From positions 1 through 18,832 of the forward strand of contig JAEZZZ010000023.1 in assembly GCA_023418255.1 (NCBI GenBank): a stretch of 18,832 nucleotides of DNA, read 5' to 3'. Position 1 is the first letter of the stretch, and each line of letters begins with the position of its first letter. The stretch comes from Bacteroidota bacterium. GTDB lineage: Bacteria > Bacteroidota > Bacteroidia > Bacteroidales > Dysgonomonadaceae. The notes under the pieces are model-generated. The model did no database searches. It saw only the letters and a program-made list of their open reading frames with translations, and was not told where the DNA came from. Of the stretch, positions 1-7,464 are shown piece after piece. The translations under genes were made by a program, and so were the position numbers.

Positions 1-20
1 AAAAAAACCTCCGTGGGAGG
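1..20 (-). terminator. Short intrinsic terminator at window edge (minus strand)
   Basis: Read on the minus strand, a GC-rich stem (CCTCC, loop CAC, GGAGG) is followed directly by seven T. This is the form of a Rho-independent terminator, although the stem has only 5 bp. It would stop transcription running leftward out of 21-551, but I see no convincing minus-strand gene there. It may instead be part of a structure cut by the window edge. Confidence 0.45.
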
Positions 21-501
21 AGTGTGTCCTTATGTGAAAATTCCCGCGAAAACACCCTAAAATGATTCATTACTTTGTTTTTGCGGAGTAAGAAACGTTC
101 AAAAAACAATCATCGGATTAGAAAATAGTAAATCCATTCATCCCACAGAGGAAAAGAGGGGCAAAGAAAATGGAAAGTGTTCTTCATGAATAATGCGGGT
201 TAATTTGTCTTTATCTACCGGTTTTAGGATGTAATAAATTTGATATTTGAGACATAAAAGAGGATATCGGAAAATATTAACAGCTGTATATTTAACAATT
301 TAATACGACCAATATGGGGATTGGCGGTGTGAGTAACATTCATTTAATAAAAATTATCTTTAGGGCAGGATTACATGAAATTTTGACTAAACCCCGCAAT
401 AATAAACTTTCATCTGAAGATGTATAAATAAATTTATGTGTTTTTGACGGTACATCCCTATCTTTTGTGATGTTTCTAATAAAAAATCATTATTTTTGGG
501 T
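21..501. other. Non-coding stretch left of tetR
   Basis: About 480 bases with no convincing gene on either strand. A minus-strand frame opening at 70 and running off the edge has only 23 codons and no recognisable motif. A TAAATTTG match to the -7 consensus lies at 235-242 on the plus strand, but it has no -33 partner at the usual spacing. The base composition is AT-rich like other spacers here. I see no tRNA, repeat array or transposase remnant. Confidence 0.5.
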
Positions 502-533
502 ATTGTGAACGCCGTTCATGTTTGATAATTTTG
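502..533 (+). promoter_or_regulatory. Bacteroidota-type promoter of tetR
   Basis: The -7 box TAATTTTG (526-533) matches TAnnTTTG exactly. ATTG at 502-505, 20 bases upstream, is a near match to the -33 TTTG. The start of transcription would fall near 540, leaving a leader of about 27 bases before the ATG at 567. A perfect dyad sits between the two boxes, so bound repressor would block the promoter. Confidence 0.6.
506..518. promoter_or_regulatory. Dyad operator TGAACG-C-CGTTCA in tetR promoter
   Basis: A perfect 13-base inverted repeat with 6-base arms and one central base lies between the -33 and -7 boxes of the tetR promoter. Its core GAAC-N3-GTTC recurs at 1201-1213 before the dtxR-feoA gene. 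TetR-family proteins usually autoregulate through such dyads, so this is the best candidate operator of the adjacent regulator. Binding is inferred, not shown. Confidence 0.55.
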
Positions 534-566
534 CAACATTAAAAAATAAATGTGTTTTGTAAAACA

Positions 567-1181
567 ATGCAGGTGCAGAAAAAAGACATACGAAAAACCA
601 TTTTAAAAGCGGCCCGAGAAGATTTTCTTCAACACGGTTTTAAGGACAGTTCCATGCGTCGGATTGCCAAAATATCGGGCGTCGGATTGAGCAATATTTA
701 CAATTATTTCAAAAGCAAGGACGAAATATTTCGCGAAGTGCTCGCCCCCCTTTTGCATACGTTTGACGTGTGGTTGAAAAAACACAACAGCGAAAACTAC
801 ATCAGTGTAGATGTTTTTACGATGAAGTCTTTTCAGCAAGAGATGCTTAATATCATGTTATCCATACTCAAAGGAAACAGAGAGGATTTGAGGCTTTTGC
901 TTTTTGAGGCAAGTGGCTCATCGTTAGAGAATTTTAAAGACACCATCACCGACCGACAGACCGAAGCGGGTTTAGAGTATTTACAATTAATGAAGGAAAA
1001 ATATCCCCACTTAAACACCAATGTATCACCATTTTTCATACATATTATGAGTTCGTGGTTGGTGACCATGATGGGAGAAATTGTGATGCACAGCGAACTT
1101 AGCGATGAAGAAATGGAGATTTTTTTGGCAGAATATGTCTTATATGCTACGGCAGGCTGGAAAGAACTTATGAATGCATAA
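567..1181 (+). CDS. TetR/AcrR-family transcriptional regulator
   Basis: A one-component repressor of about 204 residues, normal for TetR proteins. The N-terminal helix-turn-helix is clear: the stretch from KTILKAAREDFLQHGF to SNIYNYFKSKDEIFREVL (about residues 10-62) is the classic TetR_N pattern. The remaining 140 residues should form the ligand-binding and dimer domain, with no hint of the ligand. The reading frame is open from a GTG at 552, but the ATG at 567 is better: it starts five residues later and leaves a sensible leader after the predicted promoter. A dyad in its promoter and a matching dyad before the next gene suggest that it represses itself and the iron operon downstream. An alternative target is the broken RND exporter at 4537, since TetR genes often sit beside efflux genes. 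Confidence 0.85.
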   Translation: MQVQKKDIRKTILKAAREDFLQHGFKDSSMRRIAKISGVGLSNIYNYFKSKDEIFREVLAPLLHTFDVWLKKHNSENYISVDVFTMKSFQQEMLNIMLSILKGNREDLRLLLFEASGSSLENFKDTITDRQTEAGLEYLQLMKEKYPHLNTNVSPFFIHIMSSWLVTMMGEIVMHSELSDEEMEIFLAEYVLYATAGWKELMNA

Positions 1182-1200
1182 ATATTTTTTTGAACAGGCT

Positions 1201-1240
1201 AGAACATTGTTCTTTATTGATAGGGAGAACAGATTTGTTC
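1201..1240 (+). promoter_or_regulatory. Promoter and two dyad operators before the feo operon
   Basis: AGAACA-T-TGTTCT (1201-1213) is a perfect dyad with the same GAAC-N3-GTTC core as the tetR operator. A second dyad, GAACA-N4-TGTTC, lies at 1227-1240. A possible promoter overlaps both: ATTG at 1206-1209 and CAGATTTG at 1230-1237, separated by 20 bases, the same spacing as the tetR promoter. The -7 box has one mismatch (C for T). The layout suggests direct repression of the dtxR-feoA gene by the TetR protein. Confidence 0.5.
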
Positions 1241-1308
1241 AAAGATATATTATAAGCAATAAAAAAGAATCGACAAAAAAATAATTACCATTAACAATTG
1301 AATATGGC

Positions 1309-2277
1309 ATGAAAATAAAGGAATTATTCAAAACGCACAAACAACGATTTAAACATCGCTTAGAAGATGTACTAAAATTCATGTATAAAGTGGAGATTGA
1401 GAAAAAACAGCCGGTAACACGTAGCGTTATTTCGCAAAATCTCTCTTTCACGATGAAGCGGATAGAACCTGTTTTGGGGGAGCTGTTGCGGCAAAGATTG
1501 ATACATCAGACTGATGACGAAACGTTTACGCTTACAGAAAACGGAAAACAGAAGGCGTTGAGGATAATCCGTAAACATCGAATGTATGAGAAATATCTCG
1601 CTGAGCATACCGGATATCCCCCTTCCGATTGGCATCGCAAAGCCGAAAAAATGGAACATAAACTATCGGGTGACGAGTGCCAAGAGTTGAACAAAATGCT
1701 TGGAAATCCTCTTGTAGATCCTCATGGTGCGCCCATCCCGTCAGAAACAGGCGAAATGAAAAAAACATCAGGTTGCTCGCTTGACGTGTTGCCAATGTAC
1801 ACTGTTGGCAAGGTGATAAATATAGAAGACGAACCCGAAATTTTTTACAACATCATCCATCGACACAACATCCATCCGGGAACTCTTGTGAGAGTTGTCA
1901 ACAGAACGAATGAAAGCATCACGTTGGAGTGCCACAACGAAGAGATTATCCTTCGCTACGAAGTGGCACGCAACATCACTGTTGCCGAAGATTTTTCCGT
2001 AGAGTATGAATCGGGACAATTAGGTAATATCTATCGCTTGACATCACTAAAAGAGGGCGAAAGCGCGGAAATTGTCGACATATCTGAAGCATACCGTGGT
2101 GCAGGCAGACGCCGTCTTTTGGATTTGGGATTTGTAAATGGAAGTTCCGTATCCATCGATTTGGTTAGCCCAATGAAAAACCCCGTAGCGTATATGGTGC
2201 GTGGCACAGCCATCGCGCTTCGCGAAGATCAAGCCAAATATATTCTTATCCACAAAATAACGAAAGACAATGAATAA
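1309..2277 (+). CDS. DtxR/MntR-type metal regulator fused to two FeoA domains
   Basis: 322 residues with three parts. Residues 1-75 form a winged helix-turn-helix. Residues 80-143 form the DtxR dimer and metal domain: RKHRMYEKYL, then DWHRKAEKMEHKLS, ending in DPHGAPIP. By alignment to DtxR, the metal ligands would be H90, E94, H109, E113, E116 and H117. E113 replaces the cysteine of DtxR, as in MntR. Residues 159-226 look like a divergent FeoA/SH3 domain. Residues 242-316 are a canonical FeoA domain with GRRRLLDLGF and RGTAIALRE. FeoA normally aids FeoB, while DtxR proteins repress metal uptake when bound to Fe2+ or Mn2+; the fusion may do both. The stop overlaps the start of feoB by 8 bases, so the two are translationally coupled. 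Metal specificity cannot be read from sequence. Confidence 0.88.
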   Translation: MKIKELFKTHKQRFKHRLEDVLKFMYKVEIEKKQPVTRSVISQNLSFTMKRIEPVLGELLRQRLIHQTDDETFTLTENGKQKALRIIRKHRMYEKYLAEHTGYPPSDWHRKAEKMEHKLSGDECQELNKMLGNPLVDPHGAPIPSETGEMKKTSGCSLDVLPMYTVGKVINIEDEPEIFYNIIHRHNIHPGTLVRVVNRTNESITLECHNEEIILRYEVARNITVAEDFSVEYESGQLGNIYRLTSLKEGESAEIVDISEAYRGAGRRRLLDLGFVNGSSVSIDLVSPMKNPVAYMVRGTAIALREDQAKYILIHKITKDNE

Positions 2278-4465
2278 TAATACGACAAACACATGTGAAA
2301 CTTGTCAAAGGAGCACACACTCAGCCCTGAAACGAACCGGAAGTCGAATTTCAGACAAAAAAGATTTTACCATTGCTTTGGCAGGCAACCCCAATACAGG
2401 GAAAAGCACCGTATTTAATGCCCTTACGGGATTGAAACAACACACCGGAAACTGGCCCGGAAAAACCGTTGTAAGTGCTGAAGGAGGATTTGAATATGGC
2501 GGAAAAAAATATAAAATTGTAGATTTGCCAGGCACCTATTCCTTACTGTCCATGTCGGATGATGAGGAGGTGGCACGCAACTTTATTCTTTTTGGTCAAC
2601 CCGATGTGAGCATTGTGGTTGCTGATGCCACACGTTTGGAACACAATATGAATTTGCTGCTGCAAATTTTGGAAATAACGGATAAAGCGATTTTATGTGT
2701 TAATTTGATGGACGAAGCCAAACGGAAAAAAATAGATATCGATATTCGCGCCCTGTCACGCCGGTTAGGTATTTCGGTGGTTGCCACATCCGCACGTTCC
2801 GGTACGGGAATTGACGATTTGCTTGCTGCCGTTCACGAAATATGCACCACAGACACAGTGTGGAAGCCGCACCGCATCAAAAGCATTTCGGGCAACATCA
2901 ACAGCCGGATCAATGATTTGGCTTCACGCATAAAAGATGCTTATCCCGACGTTCCCAACAGCCGGTGGCTAGCGTTTCGGTTGTTGGATGGTGATGAGCG
3001 TATCATTACGGCGTTGCGTGAGGGTGAATTGACGCGTCAACCGCCTGCCGATAATTCTGTTATAGATGAAATTTTAACCAAAGCTACATCGCTTCGCCTT
3101 GCTCTTGGCGATACGTTTCAAGACAAACTTTCAGAGGCAATTTATGCCGATGCTGCGAAGATATGTTCGGAATGCGTTGTCAATCGCTCAAAGAAAAACA
3201 GAGTCCCTTTGGACGTGAAGATCGACAAAATTGTCACTTCGCGCACATGGGGATTTCCGATTATGTTTCTTCTCTTGGGATTAGTCTTGTGGATTACGGT
3301 TACCGGAGCCAACTATCCGTCGGAAATGCTTTCTAATTTATTGATTGGAAAAATACATCCATTTTTGAAATCTCTCGCCCGGGCTTATTTACCTTTATGG
3401 CTTAGCGGTTTGTTGGTCGATGGTGTTTATCTTGGCACGGCGTGGGTAGTAGCTGTGATGTTGCCACCGATGGCGATATTTTTCCCGTTGTTTACGTTAA
3501 TGGAAGATTTTGGATATCTGCCACGTGTAGCATTCAATTTGGATGAACTGTTTCGTCGCTCGGGAGCACACGGAAAACAGGCACTGACCATGAGCATGGG
3601 GTTTGGATGCAATGCGGCGGGTGTTGTTGCCACGCGCATTATCGACAGTCCGCGCGAAAGACTTATTGCCATTCTGACGAATAATTTTTCTCTGTGCAAC
3701 GGGCGTTGGCCAACACAAATATTGATAGCCACCATCTTTTTGGGTGCCATCGTTCCGTCCTATTTATCAGGAATTGTGTCGATTGGATCAGTAGTTGGAA
3801 TAGCCGTATTGGGAATCGCTTTCATGTTCCTGTTTTCATTTTTATTGTCGCGCACGATGCTTAAAGGTGAAGTTTCGACGTTTAATCTCGAATTGCCACC
3901 ATACCGTCCGCCACGTTTTTGGCAAACCATTTACACCTCGTTGATTGATCGCACATTGATTGTTTTGTGGCGCGCCATTGTTTTTGCCGCACCGGCAGGA
4001 GCTATTATCTGGCTGAGCTGCAATATATTCATTGGCGACAGAAGCATTGCCGAAATACTGATTCATGCATTTGATGGCATGGGGTGGATTATGGGATTGA
4101 ATGGGGTTATCATTTTGGCATATATTGTTGCCATTCCGGCAAATGAAATCATTATTCCCACCATTTTGATGCTTACCGTGCTTATCACAGGAAATACTGA
4201 AATAGGAGAAGGGGCCGGCGTAATGTTTGAAGCCAACACGTTGCAAGAAACCGCCGACATCCTCAGAGCCGGAGGATGGACAACGCTTACGGCAGTCAAT
4301 TTAATGTTGTTCAGTTTGTTGCATAATCCATGTTCCACAACAATATATACGATATATAAGGAAACAAAATCAAAGAAATGGACTCTCGCGGCAACCTTTA
4401 TACCGTTGGTTGCAGGAATCGTGGTTACCACTGTAGTGGCAGCTGTTTGGCGCTTGTTTATTTAA
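2270..4465 (+). CDS. feoB: FeoB ferrous iron transporter
   Basis: A 731-residue inner-membrane Fe2+ importer with an N-terminal G-protein domain and a polytopic membrane domain, close to the usual FeoB length. G motifs are visible in order: GNPNTGKS (39-46), the switch region around NWPGKT (61-66), DLPG (85-88), NLMD (145-148) and TSARSGTG (173-180). The membrane part begins near residue 335. It contains GFGCNAAGVVATR and NNFSLCNGRWPTQ, the conserved cysteine-bearing segments, and NEIIIPTILML. The first 30 residues are an extra polar tail with a C-x-x-C pair (C9, C12), possibly a metal or redox site. It overlaps the DtxR-FeoA gene by 8 bases and should share its mRNA. No separate feoC is seen after it. 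Confidence 0.95.
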   Translation: MNNNTTNTCETCQRSTHSALKRTGSRISDKKDFTIALAGNPNTGKSTVFNALTGLKQHTGNWPGKTVVSAEGGFEYGGKKYKIVDLPGTYSLLSMSDDEEVARNFILFGQPDVSIVVADATRLEHNMNLLLQILEITDKAILCVNLMDEAKRKKIDIDIRALSRRLGISVVATSARSGTGIDDLLAAVHEICTTDTVWKPHRIKSISGNINSRINDLASRIKDAYPDVPNSRWLAFRLLDGDERIITALREGELTRQPPADNSVIDEILTKATSLRLALGDTFQDKLSEAIYADAAKICSECVVNRSKKNRVPLDVKIDKIVTSRTWGFPIMFLLLGLVLWITVTGANYPSEMLSNLLIGKIHPFLKSLARAYLPLWLSGLLVDGVYLGTAWVVAVMLPPMAIFFPLFTLMEDFGYLPRVAFNLDELFRRSGAHGKQALTMSMGFGCNAAGVVATRIIDSPRERLIAILTNNFSLCNGRWPTQILIATIFLGAIVPSYLSGIVSIGSVVGIAVLGIAFMFLFSFLLSRTMLKGEVSTFNLELPPYRPPRFWQTIYTSLIDRTLIVLWRAIVFAAPAGAIIWLSCNIFIGDRSIAEILIHAFDGMGWIMGLNGVIILAYIVAIPANEIIIPTILMLTVLITGNTEIGEGAGVMFEANTLQETADILRAGGWTTLTAVNLMLFSLLHNPCSTTIYTIYKETKSKKWTLAATFIPLVAGIVVTTVVAAVWRLFI

Positions 4466-4536
4466 TTAAATAAAAAAAGATAGAAATGAAAAGATAATTA
4501 ATAATAAAGTATAACTAAATTACAAAATCTCAACAA

Positions 4537-4915
4537 ATGAAAGTACAAAAAATAAATGACAAATTCCGAAAATTCGGAAAAATACAGATTAAGAATCGAT
4601 GGGCATTTCTTGGCTTAGCAATTATTGTAGCAGTACTAGCTAGGCCTTGTAGGATTGCAGCGTTTGCAACCACACGACGCACGTGATTCGTGGTTTGAAG
4701 AGCATAAACTGATTGAAATCAACATCAAAAAGTTTGAAGCGCAGTTTGGCGACAACGACAACATCATGGTCTTGATAGAAGCCGACGAAATCACCTCACC
4801 GGTGGATATGGAAATTTCCGTTGACACGGAAAATGGCATTGAGGTAATCAATCCGTTTGAGAACGGCATTCCTAAAGACCCTGATAAACCGGAAGAAATA
4901 AGACAATTGGTCTGA
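4537..4915 (+). pseudogene. Remnant of RND/MMPL-type exporter, frameshifted and truncated
   Basis: The frame from ATG 4537 begins like an RND-superfamily exporter: a basic start, KNRWAF, then a hydrophobic helix (AIIVAVL). It breaks near 4640 and ends at TGA 4684. The next frame continues the same protein as GLVGLQRLQPHDARDSWFEE, then FGDNDNIMVLIEADE and later NGIEVINPFENGIP, stopping at 4915. Removing one copy of the tandem CTAG at 4636-4643 joins the two frames exactly. Family members have roughly 750 or more residues, so most of the gene is gone. A short internal deletion is also likely between EITSP and VDMEIS (near 4800). An IS5-type remnant starts about 20 bases later. The gene lies 71 bases after feoB on the same strand and may once have been in that operon or under the upstream TetR. 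Confidence 0.8.
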
Positions 4916-4935
4916 ACCTATCATGACCACGTTCC

Positions 4936-5164
4936 GAACCTATTATCGGACATCTGAAAAAAAGATTTTCGCATGGAACAGAATTATCTTTGGGGAGAAA
5001 AAGGCATACAAATTGATGCTATGATGGAAGCAACAGCATGGAATTTGAAGAAAATGATGGAAAAACTTGGGGGAAGAGTTTTTATTTATTCTCAGATGCA
5101 TTTTTCGAATCAGACTTTCAATGTTTCCCCTCCTGAATGTGAATTTCTAAGGAGCGACTATTTA
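4936..5164 (+). mobile_element. 3' remnant of an IS5-type insertion sequence (transposase C-terminus)
   Basis: This stretch encodes the transposase C-terminus once frame slips are allowed. EPIIGHLKK starts at 4936. An extra A in the run near 4957-4963 shifts to DFRMEQNYLWGEKG, then IDAMMEATAWNLKKMMEKL. A second slip near 5070 leads to EEFLFILRCIFRIRL and a stop at 5148-5150. EPIIGHLK and the ATAWNLKKMM region are typical of the DDE transposases of the IS5 group. The 94-codon frame at 4973-5257 is therefore not a real gene. The sequence around and after the stop (5141-5164) nearly matches the end of the second remnant (5980-6003, minus strand), so both derive from related elements. No 5' end is present. 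Confidence 0.75.
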
Positions 5165-5331
5165 GAACAGTTAGTGAAGATTTTCTTTCAAGATAATGGT
5201 TTTCAGGGAATCGAACAGGAGAAACAGCACTTATTTTTCTTACTACAAATAAATTAAATTAAAGCTAAGTTCAAAGTTTTTCAACTCTGGATTCGCATAA
5301 AATAAAAACTTCTAACTTCAATATCAAAATC

Positions 5332-5961
5332 ATGAGTAATAACAAAGCTACATATTGGAATAGAATAGCCTCATTTTACAACAAGGCTTTTGAGCGAAAA
5401 GCTGTTTATCAACAAATGTATCAGTTTGTGGCAGAGCAACTAAGCAAAAACATGAAAGTGTTAGAAATAGGTACGGGAACCGGCATGATTGCACGCTACA
5501 TGGCGAACAAAGTGGCAATGGTGGAAGCCACCGACATATCGGCAAAAATGATAACAGAAGCTAACCGGATTTCGCACCCCGAGAACGTACGATTTTCGGT
5601 AGCGGATGTATTCAATCTATCTTACGCCGACGCCGTTTTCGATGTGGTGGTGGCGGCCAATGTGCTGCATATTATACCCGAACCCGAAAAAGCCTTGTCC
5701 GAGATAAAGCGAGCGCTAAAACCCAATGGCTTACTGATCGTGCCTACATTTTTGTGGAAAGAGATAAGTCCGAAAGGAAAAATTAAACGAGCCCTGATGC
5801 TGATAAGCCGATTCCCAATTCACGGCAAGTGGAATGAACAATCGTTTATCAAGCTTTTGGAAATATATGGATTTAAAGTCATACGTACTCGGAAGCTCAA
5901 ATCAGAATTTGCGCTTTGTTGCGTGGCATGTTGCAAAACAGACAGTAGGTCAATCAATTAA
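5332..5961 (+). CDS. Class I SAM-dependent methyltransferase (Methyltransf_11/UbiE-like)
   Basis: 209 residues, complete. Motif I is VLEIGTGTG (43-51), the SAM-binding glycine loop. It is followed by EATDIS with acidic D68, then VRFSVADVFNL around residues 86-96, the segment DVVVAANVLHIIPEPEKAL near 104-122, and LKPNGLLIVPTF near 129-140. This order is standard for Rossmann-fold methyltransferases acting on small molecules or lipids. The substrate cannot be told from sequence, and no UbiE- or BioC-specific motif stands out. The tail is cysteine-rich (residues 196-206, CCVACC). The gene sits between two convergent IS5 remnants and ends 18 bases before the second one, so it may have been carried in with them. 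No good promoter is visible upstream. Confidence 0.85.
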   Translation: MSNNKATYWNRIASFYNKAFERKAVYQQMYQFVAEQLSKNMKVLEIGTGTGMIARYMANKVAMVEATDISAKMITEANRISHPENVRFSVADVFNLSYADAVFDVVVAANVLHIIPEPEKALSEIKRALKPNGLLIVPTFLWKEISPKGKIKRALMLISRFPIHGKWNEQSFIKLLEIYGFKVIRTRKLKSEFALCCVACCKTDSRSIN

Positions 5962-5979
5962 AGGAAATAAAATCAACAA

Positions 5980-6429
5980 TAAATAGTCCTTCCTTATAAA
6001 TTCAAATTAATCTGAAAATATAATTTATCTTGTCGGAAAAACCGGCGGAAAATAAAATATAAAAATTCATCTCTAAGTTTTTTCATCATTTTTTTAAATT
6101 GCAAACAGTTGTTGCCATCATAGCATTAATTTGGATCTCGATTCTCTGTTTGCCTATACGTTTTCGAAAATGAACAAAATCACACGGGTCGAATGGAAGA
6201 TTTGTGTTCAAAGCACTCTCCTCCACAAAAATACTGAAAGTAGACATCGTGAACCCAAGCCTCAGGGATACGCTCATCTCCAAGACTATACAAATGTTTC
6301 AACATCAAACATCCGACCATCAGACGAATGGGAACACTCGGAGCGCCTTTCTCTGAATAGAACGGTGAAAGTTCTTCTTCTAAGTAGTTCCAATCATTTT
6401 TTTTGCTAGTATAACAATTCATGCTTCAT
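5980..6429 (-). mobile_element. Internally deleted IS5-type transposase remnant (minus strand)
   Basis: On the minus strand an ATG at 6429 starts MKHELLY, then a TAG stop and a slip in an A run. After that comes NDWNYLEEELSPFYSEKG with PSVPIRLMVGCLMLKHLY and YFQYFCGGECFEHK, the DUF772 N-terminus of IS5-group transposases. A frameshift leads to LPFDPCDFVHFRKRIG. The frame then jumps straight to QINAMMATT and NLKK, the extreme C-terminus, so roughly 200 or more codons of the catalytic core are missing. Another slip in the A run gives MMKKLRDEFLYF and a stop at 5994-5996. The post-stop sequence resembles that at 5148-5164 of the first remnant. The element cannot make transposase. Confidence 0.8.
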
Positions 6430-6668
6430 ATTGATGAAGTCTTTCAGCATTGGTCGAAATAAGTCTCGTTACGCTTTTTTTGGGTAATTTTCCTATAATA
6501 ATTTGCACTGTTCTACTCTGTAAAGATACGTAAAACGGCAATACATAATTGCAACCTTGCACTCCACTAAATTCTATCGCAAAGCGTTTGGACAATAAAA
6601 GATATTTGAGCGAAAAGAAACAACGTCGCCGAAGAGTATTTGATGAGTGATAGAGCCAGCACAGTATT
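6430..6668. other. Spacer between IS remnant and pseudouridine synthase gene
   Basis: About 240 bases with no gene. The part next to the IS remnant probably holds the element's old 5' end, but I cannot place a terminal repeat. No clear hairpin terminator for the minus-strand gene ending at 6669 is visible here. Confidence 0.4.
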
Positions 6669-7355
6669 TTATTTGTTTTGAATCACAATCTCTTCCATTG
6701 CGTGCCACAATGGCTCATCAGGCGTTGGGGCAGTGATATTGATCTCTTTTTTTGAAACAGGATGTACAAACGAAATGCCGCGTGCATGCAAACTAATTCC
6801 TCCATCGGAATTGGAACGAGGAAAACCATATTTTAAATCGCCTTTGACGGGACAACCTATTTTTGCCAATTGGCAACGAATCTGATGATGACGGCCGGTT
6901 TCTAATTGAATTTCCAAGAGGAAATACCGTTCCGATGCAGCAATAACCGTGTAGTGCAGAATCGCTTTTTTAGTTTTCGATTTTTCGACATCATAAGCGG
7001 CTGATTTATTGTTCTTTTCATTCTTTATTAGATAATGCACAAGTGTATCGCGCTCTTTTGCGGGACACTTTTTAACGATGGCCCAATAGGTTTTGGACAC
7101 ATCATCGCGACGAAACATGTCATTAAGGCGCGACAGCGCTTTGCTTGTTTTGGCAAACACCACAATACCACTCGTGGGACGATCTAACCGATGCGCCACA
7201 CCACAAAAGACATTGCCGGGCTTGTTGTACTTCTTTTTTAAATACGTTTTTACAATCTCCGAAAGGGGTTTGTCGCCGGTTTTGTCGCCTTGTACAATTT
7301 CTCCCACCGATTTATTGACGATGATGATATGATTATCTTCGTAAAGAACGTTCAT
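6669..7355 (-). CDS. RluA-family RNA pseudouridine synthase
   Basis: About 228 residues converting specific uridines in rRNA or tRNA to pseudouridine. The signature HRLDRPTSG holds the catalytic aspartate (D58 counted from the ATG; D60 from the TTG). GRHHQIRCQLAKIGCPVKGD and HARGISFVHPVSK are the usual later family motifs. There is no N-terminal S4 domain, as in short RluA/TruC-like members. The frame is open two codons further, to a TTG at 7361, but the ATG at 7355 is the more likely start. The target base cannot be assigned. It follows fabG on the same strand, but a strong terminator lies between them, so it probably has its own promoter. A perfect -7 match (TAAATTTG on the minus strand, 7359-7366) lies immediately before the ATG, which would give an almost leaderless mRNA if used. 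Confidence 0.9.
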   Translation of the reverse strand: MNVLYEDNHIIIVNKSVGEIVQGDKTGDKPLSEIVKTYLKKKYNKPGNVFCGVAHRLDRPTSGIVVFAKTSKALSRLNDMFRRDDVSKTYWAIVKKCPAKERDTLVHYLIKNEKNNKSAAYDVEKSKTKKAILHYTVIAASERYFLLEIQLETGRHHQIRCQLAKIGCPVKGDLKYGFPRSNSDGGISLHARGISFVHPVSKKEINITAPTPDEPLWHAMEEIVIQNK

Positions 7356-7384
7356 AAACAAATTTATAATTTTTGTGTAGTTTC

Positions 7385-7436
7385 AAAAAACGCAAGAGCC
7401 CCATGGCTATATATATCGCCAAATAAGACTCTTGCG
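7385..7436 (-). terminator. Intrinsic terminator after fabG
   Basis: On the minus strand, CGCAAGAG (7436-7429) pairs with CTCTTGCG (7398-7391), an 8-bp stem. It encloses a smaller hairpin built on TGGC/GCCA. Six T follow at 7390-7385. Its place between the fabG stop and the pseudouridine synthase gene fits termination of the tetR-fabG transcript. Confidence 0.75.
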
Positions 7437-7464
7437 CATCACCAAGATAATGTCAACTGAAAAT

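Noticed and set aside
552..566. GTG start at 552 for the TetR gene
   Set aside because: It would leave only about 12 bases of leader after the predicted promoter, and the ATG at 567 gives a normal TetR N-terminus.
3842..4431. Minus-strand frames of 122-134 codons opposite feoB
   Set aside because: They are antisense shadows of a strongly conserved transporter gene and have no motifs of their own.
4973..5257. 94-codon frame as a stand-alone gene
   Set aside because: Its first third is the transposase C-terminus; the rest is an out-of-frame tail after a slip near 5070.
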